This document shows, piece by piece, positions 41,756 to 52,344 of a stretch of DNA of 64,000 nucleotides. The stretch lies in assembly GCA_946546945.1 (NCBI GenBank), contig CAMNOU010000001.1, positions 62,001 to 126,000 of the forward strand. Direction: 5' to 3'. Within the stretch, counting starts at the first letter, position 1. Each line of letters opens with the position of its first letter. The notes beneath the pieces were generated by a model. That model ran no database searches, was not told the DNA's origin, and saw only the letters and a program-made list of their open reading frames with translations. Position numbers and translations under genes: made by a program. The DNA is from an uncultured Lachnospiraceae bacterium. Lineage in GTDB: Bacteria > Bacillota > Clostridia > Lachnospirales > Lachnospiraceae.

Positions 41756-41778
41756 CAAGTACGCCCGAGGCGTACTTG
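41756..41778 (+). repeat. Perfect 10-bp-arm palindrome
   Basis: CAAGTACGCC-CGA-GGCGTACTTG lies in a G/C-rich stretch just upstream of the GH43 gene. It resembles the palindromes at 9160 and 32721. Confidence 0.6.
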
Positions 41779-41817
41779 ATCGGATGCCGGCAATCAATAT
41801 AGAAGAAGGTGATTCTG

Positions 41818-43488
41818 GTGCAAAAAGACAGGACACAACACATCATTCAAAATCCAATCATTCCGGGATTTTATCCGGATCCGTCCATCTGCAGAGCAGA
41901 GGACGATTTTTATCTCGTTTGTTCCAGCTTTGAGCTGTATCCGGGTATTCCGGTTTTTCACAGCAAAGATCTGGCGCACTGGGAACAGATTGCCTGTGCA
42001 ATGACAATGGACAATGGTTTTCATGTGAAGGCAGATATGGGAAACGGCGGAATCATGGCACCCACGATTCGTTACAGGGACGGACTGTTTTATATTATCT
42101 GCTGTAATTTCGCGGACAGGGGGACGTTCTATGTGACAGCCGAAGACCCTGCGGGGCCCTGGTCAGAGCCAAACTGGATCGAAGATATTCCGGATCTCGA
42201 CTGTTCGCTTTTTTTTGACAGGGACGGGAAAACATGGATCGTTTATCCGGGGAACGATGAGAACGAGGATAATCACCGGGCCATTTTCCTTTCGGAATAT
42301 GATCTGGATCATAAGAGAGTCTGCAGTGAACCAAAAAAAATCTGGAACAGTGCCTTGCGGAAAGCATGGGCGCCGGAAGCACCTCACATATATTATATTG
42401 GGGAGTACTACTATCTGATGATCGCGGAGGGGGGAACGGAGCATTTCCACTCCGTCATGATTGCGCGAAGCAGCAGTGTGGATGGCTGGTATGAGGGCTA
42501 TCCGGGAAATCCGGTCATGACGCACCGCCATCTGGGATATCACTATCCGATTGATAATGCAGGCCATGCGGATCTTGTCGATACACCGGACGGGAATTGG
42601 TACGCGGTCCTGCTGGCATCCCGTATCATAGAAGGCCAGTACCGGAATCTGGGAAGAGAAACCTATCTCTGCCCGGTGGAATGGGAACGCGGATGGCCGG
42701 TCTTCAGCCCGGGAACGGGGAAAATCGAATGGGAATACCCGGCAGATCCGGCGCTTCCGTGGACGGAGTACGACCCGGAGCCGGAAAGGGAGGATTTTGA
42801 TGAGGATCATCTCGCTTTCTGCTGGAACTTCTGGGGAACGCCCTATCAGGATTTCTGGAAAATAGAAGACGGATGCCTGAAACTGAAATGTCTGGCACGC
42901 CCTTTTGTCAGAAAGCTTACCGGATTTCATCCCGGACAGCCCGATATGAGCCGGGATGATGGTATCAGTTTTCTGGGCAGGAGACAAAGGGAAATCGATT
43001 TTACGGCAACCCTGAAAATGACGTTTAACCCGCAAAACAGGGAAGCAGCCGGGTTCGTCATCATGCAGGCTGTCAACCACCAGTTCCGTCTGGAAAAGAT
43101 CAGAAATGAAGGCGGCTGCGTGCTGCGGCTGGTACAGGTGACGACGAAACAGAAGGGCCTGCCTTTTCTGCCGGGATACGAGGCTGACACAACGCAGATT
43201 ATACTGGAGCAGAAACCGCTGAACGGATCGGAGGCTGAGACAGCACAGGAGCGGGGGACGGATTCCGGTCTCGTGCTGCGGCTGGAAGCAAAGGGGCAGA
43301 ACTATAATTTTTATTACGGGACGGATGAGGAGCATCTGGAACCTTTCTTCCTTCATGCGGATGCGAAGGTCATCAATCCGGAGGAAGTTGGCGGCATGAC
43401 AGGAACCGTGATGGGGATGTTTGCGACCGCGAACGGAGAAGAAAGCGAAAACGCGGCATTCTTTGACTGGTTTGAAATAAAACAGTAA
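41818..43488 (+). CDS. GH43 family glycosidase (beta-xylosidase / arabinofuranosidase type)
   Basis: The protein has 556 residues from GTG 41818, just after GAAGGTGAT; a GTG nine bases upstream is in frame but overlaps that site. The five-bladed propeller has the catalytic base Asp in IIPGFYPDPSICR, the middle Asp in IPDLDCSLFF and the acid Glu in AWAPEAPHIYYI. From about residue 330 a concanavalin-like beta-sandwich follows, as in GH43 enzymes acting on arabinoxylan oligomers. No signal peptide: it acts on imported oligosaccharides. The non-ATG start beside a rearranged upstream region is notable. Confidence 0.85.
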   Translation: MQKDRTQHIIQNPIIPGFYPDPSICRAEDDFYLVCSSFELYPGIPVFHSKDLAHWEQIACAMTMDNGFHVKADMGNGGIMAPTIRYRDGLFYIICCNFADRGTFYVTAEDPAGPWSEPNWIEDIPDLDCSLFFDRDGKTWIVYPGNDENEDNHRAIFLSEYDLDHKRVCSEPKKIWNSALRKAWAPEAPHIYYIGEYYYLMIAEGGTEHFHSVMIARSSSVDGWYEGYPGNPVMTHRHLGYHYPIDNAGHADLVDTPDGNWYAVLLASRIIEGQYRNLGRETYLCPVEWERGWPVFSPGTGKIEWEYPADPALPWTEYDPEPEREDFDEDHLAFCWNFWGTPYQDFWKIEDGCLKLKCLARPFVRKLTGFHPGQPDMSRDDGISFLGRRQREIDFTATLKMTFNPQNREAAGFVIMQAVNHQFRLEKIRNEGGCVLRLVQVTTKQKGLPFLPGYEADTTQIILEQKPLNGSEAETAQERGTDSGLVLRLEAKGQNYNFYYGTDEEHLEPFFLHADAKVINPEEVGGMTGTVMGMFATANGEESENAAFFDWFEIKQ

Positions 43489-43504
43489 AACGGGGGGACA
43501 GAAG

Positions 43505-44461
43505 ATGAAGGTATTGATTATTTATTACACGCAGTCCGGCAACACACAGATGGTCGCAAAGCAGATTGCCAGAGGCGTCAGGAGTACCGGCGCCGAAGTG
43601 ACGCTGATGCGCCTGAAAAATGTGAACTATGAAATGATGGATGAGTATGACCTGATTGGCTTCGGATCACCGGTATGGAAGGCAGACACGCCAAACATGC
43701 ATGGGTTCATTGACAAAATGCCGGATCAGAAAGGAAAGCACTGCTTTGCCTTTAATACCCATGGGACTTTGCCGCATCTGTATTTCCCGATTGTGATTCC
43801 GAATCTGAAAAGTCACGGGCTTGTGCCCATCGGATATAAGGGGTGGTACGGGGACGTCAATATGCCCGGCATGCCGAAACCGTATTATACGGCCGGCCAT
43901 CCGGATGAGATCGATCTGGCAGAGGCAGAAGCGTTCGGGCGGGAGATGGCGGAAAACAGTCCGAAGATCGCCGCCGGGGATACTTCTTTGATCTATCCGG
44001 ATCCGGAGTTGAACGACAAGGTGCTGGAGCAGGCAATGATCTGTTCCAACATGCTGCTCTGTCCGACCAATCCGCAGGGAGCATTTTATCGCAACCCTGA
44101 AAAATGTCAGTATCCGAAGTGTCATGTCTGTATGGACAACTGCATGATGGGCTATATCGACCTGTCTCAGGACCCGCCGCGCTTTGGCAACCGCGGTTTT
44201 CAGTGTGATGACTGCCACGAATGCTCGTACTGTTTCATGATCTGCCCGTTCGGTGCAGTAGAAAACAGCAATCCGGAACAGTTTGAACAGGAGAGGGGCA
44301 GACGGCATCTGAACTTCGAAGTGATGCTGGACCGGGACGAGGCAGAGGGAACCTTCCGCCGCCTGATACCGGTCGAAGAGGTGGGATTTGATACCCCGTA
44401 TGTCTTCTGGCATCCCGAGAGACCCTACCTGAAAGTACCGAAAGAAGATCATGAGATATAA
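43505..44461 (+). CDS. EFR1-type flavodoxin-ferredoxin fusion protein
   Basis: The protein has 318 residues. The N-terminal flavodoxin domain has the FMN loop YYTQSGNTQMVAK. After residue 190 come CQYPKCHVCMDNC and CDDCHECSYCFMICP, which fit two [4Fe-4S] centres. Such proteins are cytosolic electron carriers or flavin reductases. It lies 17 bases after the GH43 gene, an odd partner for a glycosidase, and may serve a reductase elsewhere in the window. A terminator follows. Confidence 0.83.
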   Translation: MKVLIIYYTQSGNTQMVAKQIARGVRSTGAEVTLMRLKNVNYEMMDEYDLIGFGSPVWKADTPNMHGFIDKMPDQKGKHCFAFNTHGTLPHLYFPIVIPNLKSHGLVPIGYKGWYGDVNMPGMPKPYYTAGHPDEIDLAEAEAFGREMAENSPKIAAGDTSLIYPDPELNDKVLEQAMICSNMLLCPTNPQGAFYRNPEKCQYPKCHVCMDNCMMGYIDLSQDPPRFGNRGFQCDDCHECSYCFMICPFGAVENSNPEQFEQERGRRHLNFEVMLDRDEAEGTFRRLIPVEEVGFDTPYVFWHPERPYLKVPKEDHEI

Positions 44462-44467
44462 GACCCG

Positions 44468-44499
44468 GGCGCATGCATTTGCTGCATGCGCCTGTTTTT
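44468..44499 (+). terminator. Intrinsic terminator
   Basis: The perfect 10-bp stem GGCGCATGCA/TGCATGCGCC with loop TTTGC is followed by TGTTTTTG. Confidence 0.85.
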
Positions 44500-44507
44500 G
44501 GTATACT
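44479..44507 (+). promoter_or_regulatory. Candidate promoter for the rhomboid gene
   Basis: TTGCTG, 17 bases and TATACT lie 32 bases before the start codon. The -35 box overlaps the preceding terminator stem. Confidence 0.4.
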
Positions 44508-44538
44508 GTTAAGATAACAAAGAAAGGAATACAGGTCT

Positions 44539-45141
44539 ATGAGAGAAAGAAAGGTACAAAACCCTTACCTTACACCGGTCAATCTGATCTTTGTCCTGAT
44601 CAATGCGGCAGTATATTTCATACTGGAGATCATCGGTGATACAAATGATGCCTATTTTATGTATCTGCATGGCGCAATGTACCCGGATGCGGTGCTTCAC
44701 GGTGAGTATTACCGTCTCCTGACATCAGCCTTCATTCATTTTGGACTGAACCATCTGATAAACAATATGATTCTTCTGATTGCGCTCGGCAGTTATCTCG
44801 AGCGTGCATTCGGAAAAATCAAATATACCATTCTTTTTCTGGCATGTGCCGTGGGAAGCAGCCTGGTTTCCATGGGACATATGATCCACACCGGAACCTA
44901 TGCCGTCTCCGGCGGAGCATCCGGCGTCGTATTCGGTGTGATCGGAGCATTGCTTTTTCTCGTTCTGAAATACAAAGGACGGTTTGAAAATCTCACACTG
45001 GGACGTTTCGTGCTGATGATGGCATTGTCTTTATATTATGGATTTTCCACCGTCGGAGTGGACAATGCAGCCCATGTGGGCGGTCTGATTATTGGATTTG
45101 TTCTCGGGGCACTGTTCGGAAGCCGGCGCATCAGGAAATGA
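44539..45141 (+). CDS. Rhomboid family intramembrane serine protease
   Basis: The protein has 200 residues with six membrane segments. The catalytic Ser lies in SGGASGVVFGVIGALL near residue 133 and the His in NAAHVGGLIIGFVLG near 180; the HFGLNHLINNMILL loop is typical. It should cleave membrane proteins within the bilayer. It has its own likely promoter and is probably unrelated to the sugar genes. Confidence 0.88.
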   Translation: MRERKVQNPYLTPVNLIFVLINAAVYFILEIIGDTNDAYFMYLHGAMYPDAVLHGEYYRLLTSAFIHFGLNHLINNMILLIALGSYLERAFGKIKYTILFLACAVGSSLVSMGHMIHTGTYAVSGGASGVVFGVIGALLFLVLKYKGRFENLTLGRFVLMMALSLYYGFSTVGVDNAAHVGGLIIGFVLGALFGSRRIRK

Positions 45142-45185
45142 AAAAACTGGATGGATGAGACATCTAAATTGCAGAGGAGACAAGA

Positions 45186-47796
<2,611 letters not shown>

Positions 47797-47872
47797 GAAG
47801 TGAGAGTTCAAGAATTGTACAGTAACAAAAAGAATGAGTGTATTATCCGACAACTCAGCCGGAATCTGTTGG

Positions 47873-47901
47873 TTGATTTCCATGGATGCAAAAGTTACAA
47901 T
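47873..47901 (+). promoter_or_regulatory. Promoter of the metA gene
   Basis: TTGATT, 17 bases and TACAAT precede the start by 38 bases. The leader is too short for a SAM riboswitch, and none is visible. Confidence 0.6.
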
Positions 47902-47939
47902 AGATGTATTATTCAGAAATAAGAAGGAGGAATATCGAT

Positions 47940-48866
47940 ATGCCAATTAAAATACCGGATTCGCTGCCGGCTACCGCAATACTTGAAAGTGAGAATATCT
48001 TTGTCATGACGGAGTATCGCGCGATGCATCAGGATATTCGTCCTTTAAATGTGCTGATCCTGAATCTCATGCCGACAAAGGAAGTGACGGAAACCCAGCT
48101 TTTGAGAAAACTTTCCAACACTCCGCTTCAGATTAAAGTTGAGTTCCTGCAGACGGCAAGTTATCAGTCACAGCATGCGAGTGCAGAACATATGAAGTCG
48201 TTTTACACAACATTTGAGAAGGTGAAGAATCGCTGGTTCGATGGCATGATCATCACAGGAGCACCGCTTGCCTTTGTCGACTATGAGGACGTGGACTACT
48301 GGCAGGAACTGTGCGCGATTATGGAGTGGAGCAAGACTCATGTACATTCCACCATGCATATCTGCTGGGGAGCTCTGGCTGGGCTGTATTACCACTATGG
48401 AATCCCGAAGATCGAGTACGCAGAAAAACTTTCCGGCGTTTATCCGAACCGGGTTTTAAAGAAAAGCTCACCGTTGTTCCGTGGCTTCGATGACATCTTC
48501 ATGGCACCCCATTCAAGAGAAGTAGGTATCACTGCTGAGGATGTGGCAAAGGTTCCGGAACTGGAACTGATTGCTGACTCCGATGCAGGCGGCCCTACCA
48601 TCCTGAAAACCACTGACTCGAAACACTTCTTTGCACTTTGCCATCTGGAGTATGACTGGGATACTCTGAAACTGGAGTACGAACGTGACCTGGAGAAAGG
48701 GATCCATCCGCATGTTCCGGTGAACTATTTCCCGGATGATGATCCTGCACAGCGCCCAATCGTGCGTTGGAGAAGTGCCGGACAGTTGTTGTTCTCGAAC
48801 TGGCTGAATTATTACGTCTACCAGACGACACCGTATGATATCGGGAATAAGTTTGAAAAGCAGTAG
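47940..48866 (+). CDS. metA: Homoserine O-acyltransferase (MetA family)
   Basis: The protein has 308 residues from ATG 47940, nine bases after AAGGAGG. The catalytic residues fall at their standard numbers: Cys142 (HICWGAL), His235 and Glu237 (CHLE). It transfers an acyl group from CoA to L-homoserine in methionine synthesis. Residue 111, which separates acetyl-specific (Glu) from succinyl-specific (Gly) enzymes, is Ala (GAPLAFV), so the acyl donor is uncertain. It has its own promoter and is followed by a small hairpin. Confidence 0.93.
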   Translation: MPIKIPDSLPATAILESENIFVMTEYRAMHQDIRPLNVLILNLMPTKEVTETQLLRKLSNTPLQIKVEFLQTASYQSQHASAEHMKSFYTTFEKVKNRWFDGMIITGAPLAFVDYEDVDYWQELCAIMEWSKTHVHSTMHICWGALAGLYYHYGIPKIEYAEKLSGVYPNRVLKKSSPLFRGFDDIFMAPHSREVGITAEDVAKVPELELIADSDAGGPTILKTTDSKHFFALCHLEYDWDTLKLEYERDLEKGIHPHVPVNYFPDDDPAQRPIVRWRSAGQLLFSNWLNYYVYQTTPYDIGNKFEKQ

Positions 48867-48892
48867 GGACTGAAAGCAAATCTCTTCAGGAC

Positions 48893-48912
48893 TGATAACC
48901 TTTTGGTTATCA
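48893..48912 (+). other. Hairpin after metA
   Basis: TGATAACC-TTTT-GGTTATCA forms an 8-bp stem 26 bases after the metA stop. There is no following T-tract. Confidence 0.45.
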
Positions 48913-48946
48913 CACATCCTGTAAAGATATTTCACAAACAGCAAAG

Positions 48947-49013
48947 CCTCCCATATAATCAAAATATAGACATATTGCGCGCAAATAGTTCATTATTTTG
49001 ATTGTATGGGAGG
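48947..49013 (+). promoter_or_regulatory. Long hairpin that hides the ribosome binding site of the MFS gene
   Basis: A 20-bp stem with a single G-U pair joins 48947-48966 to 48994-49013, with a 27-base loop that holds TTGCGCGCAA. The right arm ends in GGGAGG, the ribosome binding site of the gene starting at 49023. The left arm, CCTCCC, is its complement. Five T follow, so the structure could also terminate transcription. It is a strong candidate for a regulated leader. Confidence 0.75.
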
Positions 49014-49022
49014 TTTTTGTTT

Positions 49023-50306
49023 ATGAAGAAGATATCCATTGGCCTCAAAGGCTGGATGATGTGCATCTATGGGCTGTTGGCGGTTTTTGCCAGTACGGCC
49101 TTCAAGGATTCTATGAATGTTGCAGTCATGGACTTTGGCGAGCTGTACGGCTGGGACCGGACGTATATGCTTTCCCTTCAGTCCTTTGGAGCAATAACGT
49201 TTGCGGCACTTTCTTTCCTGCTTGGTCTGCTGATTGCCAAAGGACGTATCAAAATCCGCCCGCTGATTCTGTTTTCGGGCATTCTTTATGCGGTGACCAT
49301 CGGACTCTGGGGCATTGTCAGCAATCTGACTCTGTTCACGTTCTTTTATTGCCTGATGACCGTCGGATACAGCGTATGGATGTATCAGGCAAACAGTACG
49401 CTTTTCGCGAACTGGTACCCGCGAAAAGTCGGTTATGTAATGGGGATTGTCACCATCGGATTTGCAGCCGGGTCGGCGTTTGGTTCCGTTCTTTATTCTA
49501 TCCTGCGAGAAGCCGTGGGATTCCGGATGACCTATATTATTTATGGGATTCTGGTATTGGCAATAACATTTTGGGGATTCTTCGGATTCACCGAATATCC
49601 GGAGGAATGCGGGAGATTTCCGGACAACGATAAGAACTTCAGCCGGGAGAAGGCAGCAGCTGAGCTGGCAGAACTCAAGGCGGAAGAGGCGACCAGCCCG
49701 TGGCAGATCGGCCGTGTTCTGAAATGCCCGCAGATGTGGTGTATTGGTGTATCGATTGGAGTGCTGGTCCTGGTGGCAAGTGGTTCCATGGGACAAATGG
49801 TCGTGCGTTTCATGATGGGAGGAATTCCACTTGAGAGTGCCGTCAAACTCATGATGATTGTGGGACTGGCAAACGGCATAGGAAGTTATCTCTTCGGACT
49901 TCTTGACAGCATGACAAATGTCAGTGTTGCCATCAAAACCTGCCTCACCTTCATGGTTGCTGCCTGTCTGCTTTTCTCCGTCAACTCCTATGTGACCATG
50001 GTGATCGGAGCATGCATGATCGGGGTTTCCCTGGGCGCTGCCTCCAACTTCTCACCCTCCATTGTCATGGAGCACTGGGATCGCAGGAGCTTTAACAAAG
50101 TCTATTCCACGACAGTTGTGATTCAGCAGGGGATTGGCGCCTTCGGGGCAGTTACGGTGGCCAATTTGGCAGCAAGCGCCAGCTACTCCTTTGCCTTCCG
50201 GATTCTGGCAGTTGCCTGTGTGGGTGCTCTGATCTGGTTCTTTACTCTGAAAAAAGGCTTTGCGAAAAAGTACGAAGAAAAATTTGCGGCGGAAGATGCC
50301 GCTTAA
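49023..50306 (+). CDS. MFS transporter (oxalate/formate antiporter-like)
   Basis: The protein has 427 residues from ATG 49023, nine bases after GGGAGG. It has twelve predicted helices, with an acidic central loop after helix 6 (AELAELKAEEATSPW). The pattern MDFGELYGWDRTYMLSLQSFG and the central loop resemble MFS carboxylate carriers, but the substrate is unknown. The 3' end overlaps the convergent LysR gene by four bases. Expression is probably controlled by the preceding hairpin. Confidence 0.83.
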   Translation: MKKISIGLKGWMMCIYGLLAVFASTAFKDSMNVAVMDFGELYGWDRTYMLSLQSFGAITFAALSFLLGLLIAKGRIKIRPLILFSGILYAVTIGLWGIVSNLTLFTFFYCLMTVGYSVWMYQANSTLFANWYPRKVGYVMGIVTIGFAAGSAFGSVLYSILREAVGFRMTYIIYGILVLAITFWGFFGFTEYPEECGRFPDNDKNFSREKAAAELAELKAEEATSPWQIGRVLKCPQMWCIGVSIGVLVLVASGSMGQMVVRFMMGGIPLESAVKLMMIVGLANGIGSYLFGLLDSMTNVSVAIKTCLTFMVAACLLFSVNSYVTMVIGACMIGVSLGAASNFSPSIVMEHWDRRSFNKVYSTTVVIQQGIGAFGAVTVANLAASASYSFAFRILAVACVGALIWFFTLKKGFAKKYEEKFAAEDAA

Positions 50307-51208
50307 TCAACGGTGAAACCATACAAATTCCCTTCCGGCTTGGAAGATTGAAGAATCCTGATCAGTTCGGAAATATAAGTATTCAGGAATTGATGTTTCT
50401 TCCATACCAGATAGAAATTTGTTGTCAGGGGAAGCTCAAGTGCCCCGATTTCAGCGGAATGAAAGCTTTCGTTGAAGGCGGTTCCAAGCGTGAAACCGCG
50501 GTTTCCCTTCAGGTATAGCCGAACAGATTCATAATTGCGCAGCCCTACTTTTTCCGGGTCAAAGCCGAGGAGGGGAAAAAGAATCCGGTCGCACCTGGCA
50601 CGGTAGTCCTTCGTAAAACCCTCAGAATAGAAGAAGGCACTGTCTCTGAAATCGTCAAAACAGGGGACGTGGCCGTCCCGGAAGGCCGGATGTTTTGCGG
50701 AGGCAATCAGGTAAAGCGGGACATTCTGATAAATCATGACATGAGAATAATCACCCTCCGGGAGTTCTGTTTCGCTGCAGTAGACCAGCTGGTCATGGTT
50801 CAGGGAGGAGAGAATCTCCTTTTGCTGGATGGACTGCGTAAACATTTCTGTCGGGCGGATGCGCTCCTGGAAAAGATCCATCGCGTGAAAAAGTTCATCC
50901 GGAAGGGTATTGCCCTCAATAAAATTCAGATCCAGCCTCTGCAAAAGAGTCAGATGCCGGATCTGTTTTTTTGCTGATTCCAGATCCTGGGTGCAGCGCA
51001 TGACGCATTCATAAAGAATTTTTCCGGCCGGAGTCAGCGTAAGATTCTTTGTGCTGCTCTTGTCAAATAAGGAAGTACCCAGCTCCACTTCGAGCGCTTT
51101 GATATGTTTGCTGACGCCTGGCTGTGAAATGAAAAGTTTCTCGGCAGCCCTCGTATAATTCAGTTCCTGAGCAACGGTGATAAAACATTGAAGTCCCGGA
51201 AAAGTCAT
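50303..51208 (-). CDS. LysR family transcriptional regulator
   Basis: The protein has 301 residues with an N-terminal winged HTH (FPGLQCFITVAQELNYTRAAEKLFISQPGVSKHIK in overlapping pieces, residues 4-38) and a LysR effector-binding domain. It is the last gene of a leftward group with the UroD-like and nitroreductase genes, and may regulate them or the convergent MFS gene. Confidence 0.9.
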   Translation of the reverse strand: MTFPGLQCFITVAQELNYTRAAEKLFISQPGVSKHIKALEVELGTSLFDKSSTKNLTLTPAGKILYECVMRCTQDLESAKKQIRHLTLLQRLDLNFIEGNTLPDELFHAMDLFQERIRPTEMFTQSIQQKEILSSLNHDQLVYCSETELPEGDYSHVMIYQNVPLYLIASAKHPAFRDGHVPCFDDFRDSAFFYSEGFTKDYRARCDRILFPLLGFDPEKVGLRNYESVRLYLKGNRGFTLGTAFNESFHSAEIGALELPLTTNFYLVWKKHQFLNTYISELIRILQSSKPEGNLYGFTVD

Positions 51209-51310
51209 TCGTCTATTCCTCCTGAAAATTGCCCGGCTTAATATGGTTGATATGATGATTCATTCTAGCATAGGTTCCGGATTCAGACAAGAAAAACGAA
51301 GCTGTCCGCC

Positions 51311-52267
51311 TCAGTAAAGATATTTCATGCCATATCGCACCATCTCGTCCTTTGCGATTTCAAATTTCGTCTCGTTTGTCGGAATATAGTTCGGGATATA
51401 GGCACCGCCGGCCGCATTTGCATCGATGGCCCTGCGTACTTCGGCCCGGATCATTTCCTCTGTCGTATCCGGCGCATCAATCATCTGGTTATCCAGACCG
51501 CCGATGAGGCAGATGGCATTGCCGATTTCTGCCTTGAGAGCCGGAATATCATTGCACACGTTTAGCGGACTCAGGGCATCTACTCCGATTTCTGCCAGGT
51601 CTTTTACGATGGGCATGACATAGCCGCAGGAATGATGCTCGTAGATCATCCCCAGACTGTGAATGTGATCCGTGAAGCGTTTTTCGAGAGGTTTGAAAAA
51701 TTCTCTCCACATTTCCGGATCGATCTGCATGTTGCTCTGCATGCCCCAGTCATCCTGCATCTGGATGATATCCGGATGTGCTGTTTCATACAGTTTGTCA
51801 ATACAGGCAATCTTGTAGTCTGCCACAGCATTCAGAAAATCATGAATTTCATCCGGCGTTTCATAAAAAGAACACAGAGAATTCTCGAAACCGGCCAGGT
51901 AGTGCATCCGTTCAAAAGGGCCGGAGAGTATCAGGCCGTAGATCACTTTGTCGGAGCGATCCTCTGGAATCATGGACTTGGTGATCTCCCAGGGGAGTGT
52001 GCTGACATCCGGAATCCGGATGTGCTCCTGCCAATCCTCAAAATCTTCGATCAGCTCACCTCCGGGGACAGGCGTAGGGCCATTAAATCCGGGATTTCCT
52101 CCTGAAAAATGCCATTTGACGCCCCAGGCATCCATACCCTCACCGGGCGCCCCGATATAGTTTTCACCAATGACCAGCGTGCCGGCCATGACCGCTTCTG
52201 AACAGGGGACAAAATCCTGATGCTGCCTTCTGTAGGCGGCGAGTACACATTCTTTCATTGTCTGCAT
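51311..52267 (-). CDS. Uroporphyrinogen decarboxylase-family protein, probable methyltransferase
   Basis: The protein has 318 residues of the UroD/MtaA fold. The motif YEHHSCGYVMPIV near residue 210 is the His-x-Cys zinc site of corrinoid-dependent methyltransferases, not present in true UroD. DDWGMQSN and FYETPDEI are typical of the group. Relatives move methyl groups in anaerobic O-demethylation of methoxylated aromatics. No corrinoid protein gene is adjacent, so partner proteins must be elsewhere. AAAGGAG lies nine bases before the start. Confidence 0.78.
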   Translation of the reverse strand: MQTMKECVLAAYRRQHQDFVPCSEAVMAGTLVIGENYIGAPGEGMDAWGVKWHFSGGNPGFNGPTPVPGGELIEDFEDWQEHIRIPDVSTLPWEITKSMIPEDRSDKVIYGLILSGPFERMHYLAGFENSLCSFYETPDEIHDFLNAVADYKIACIDKLYETAHPDIIQMQDDWGMQSNMQIDPEMWREFFKPLEKRFTDHIHSLGMIYEHHSCGYVMPIVKDLAEIGVDALSPLNVCNDIPALKAEIGNAICLIGGLDNQMIDAPDTTEEMIRAEVRRAIDANAAGGAYIPNYIPTNETKFEIAKDEMVRYGMKYLY

Positions 52268-52290
52268 AGCTGCATTCTCCTTTCGATTTC

Positions 52291-52328
52291 ATCTCAGTGT
52301 GAGAGTCTCCCGCTTCTTAAGTGGCGGG
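52291..52328. other. Structured sequence between two leftward genes
   Basis: CTCAGTGTGAG is followed by CCCGC...GCGGG around a CTTAAG centre. Seventeen bases (on the minus strand CTCTCACACTGAGATGA) recur at 60600-60616. It may be a leader hairpin of the UroD-like gene or a remnant of a small repeat. Confidence 0.4.
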
Positions 52329-52344
52329 TAATGACTAGCTCGGC

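Noticed and set aside
41664-41846. A 60-codon minus-strand frame ending in LMTKKDC
   Set aside because: Only the last dozen codons are MATE sequence, from the duplicated fragment. The rest is scar sequence and it is not a gene.
47797-47939. SAM riboswitch before metA
   Set aside because: The leader after the predicted promoter is about 35 bases, too short, and no SAM-box helices are visible.
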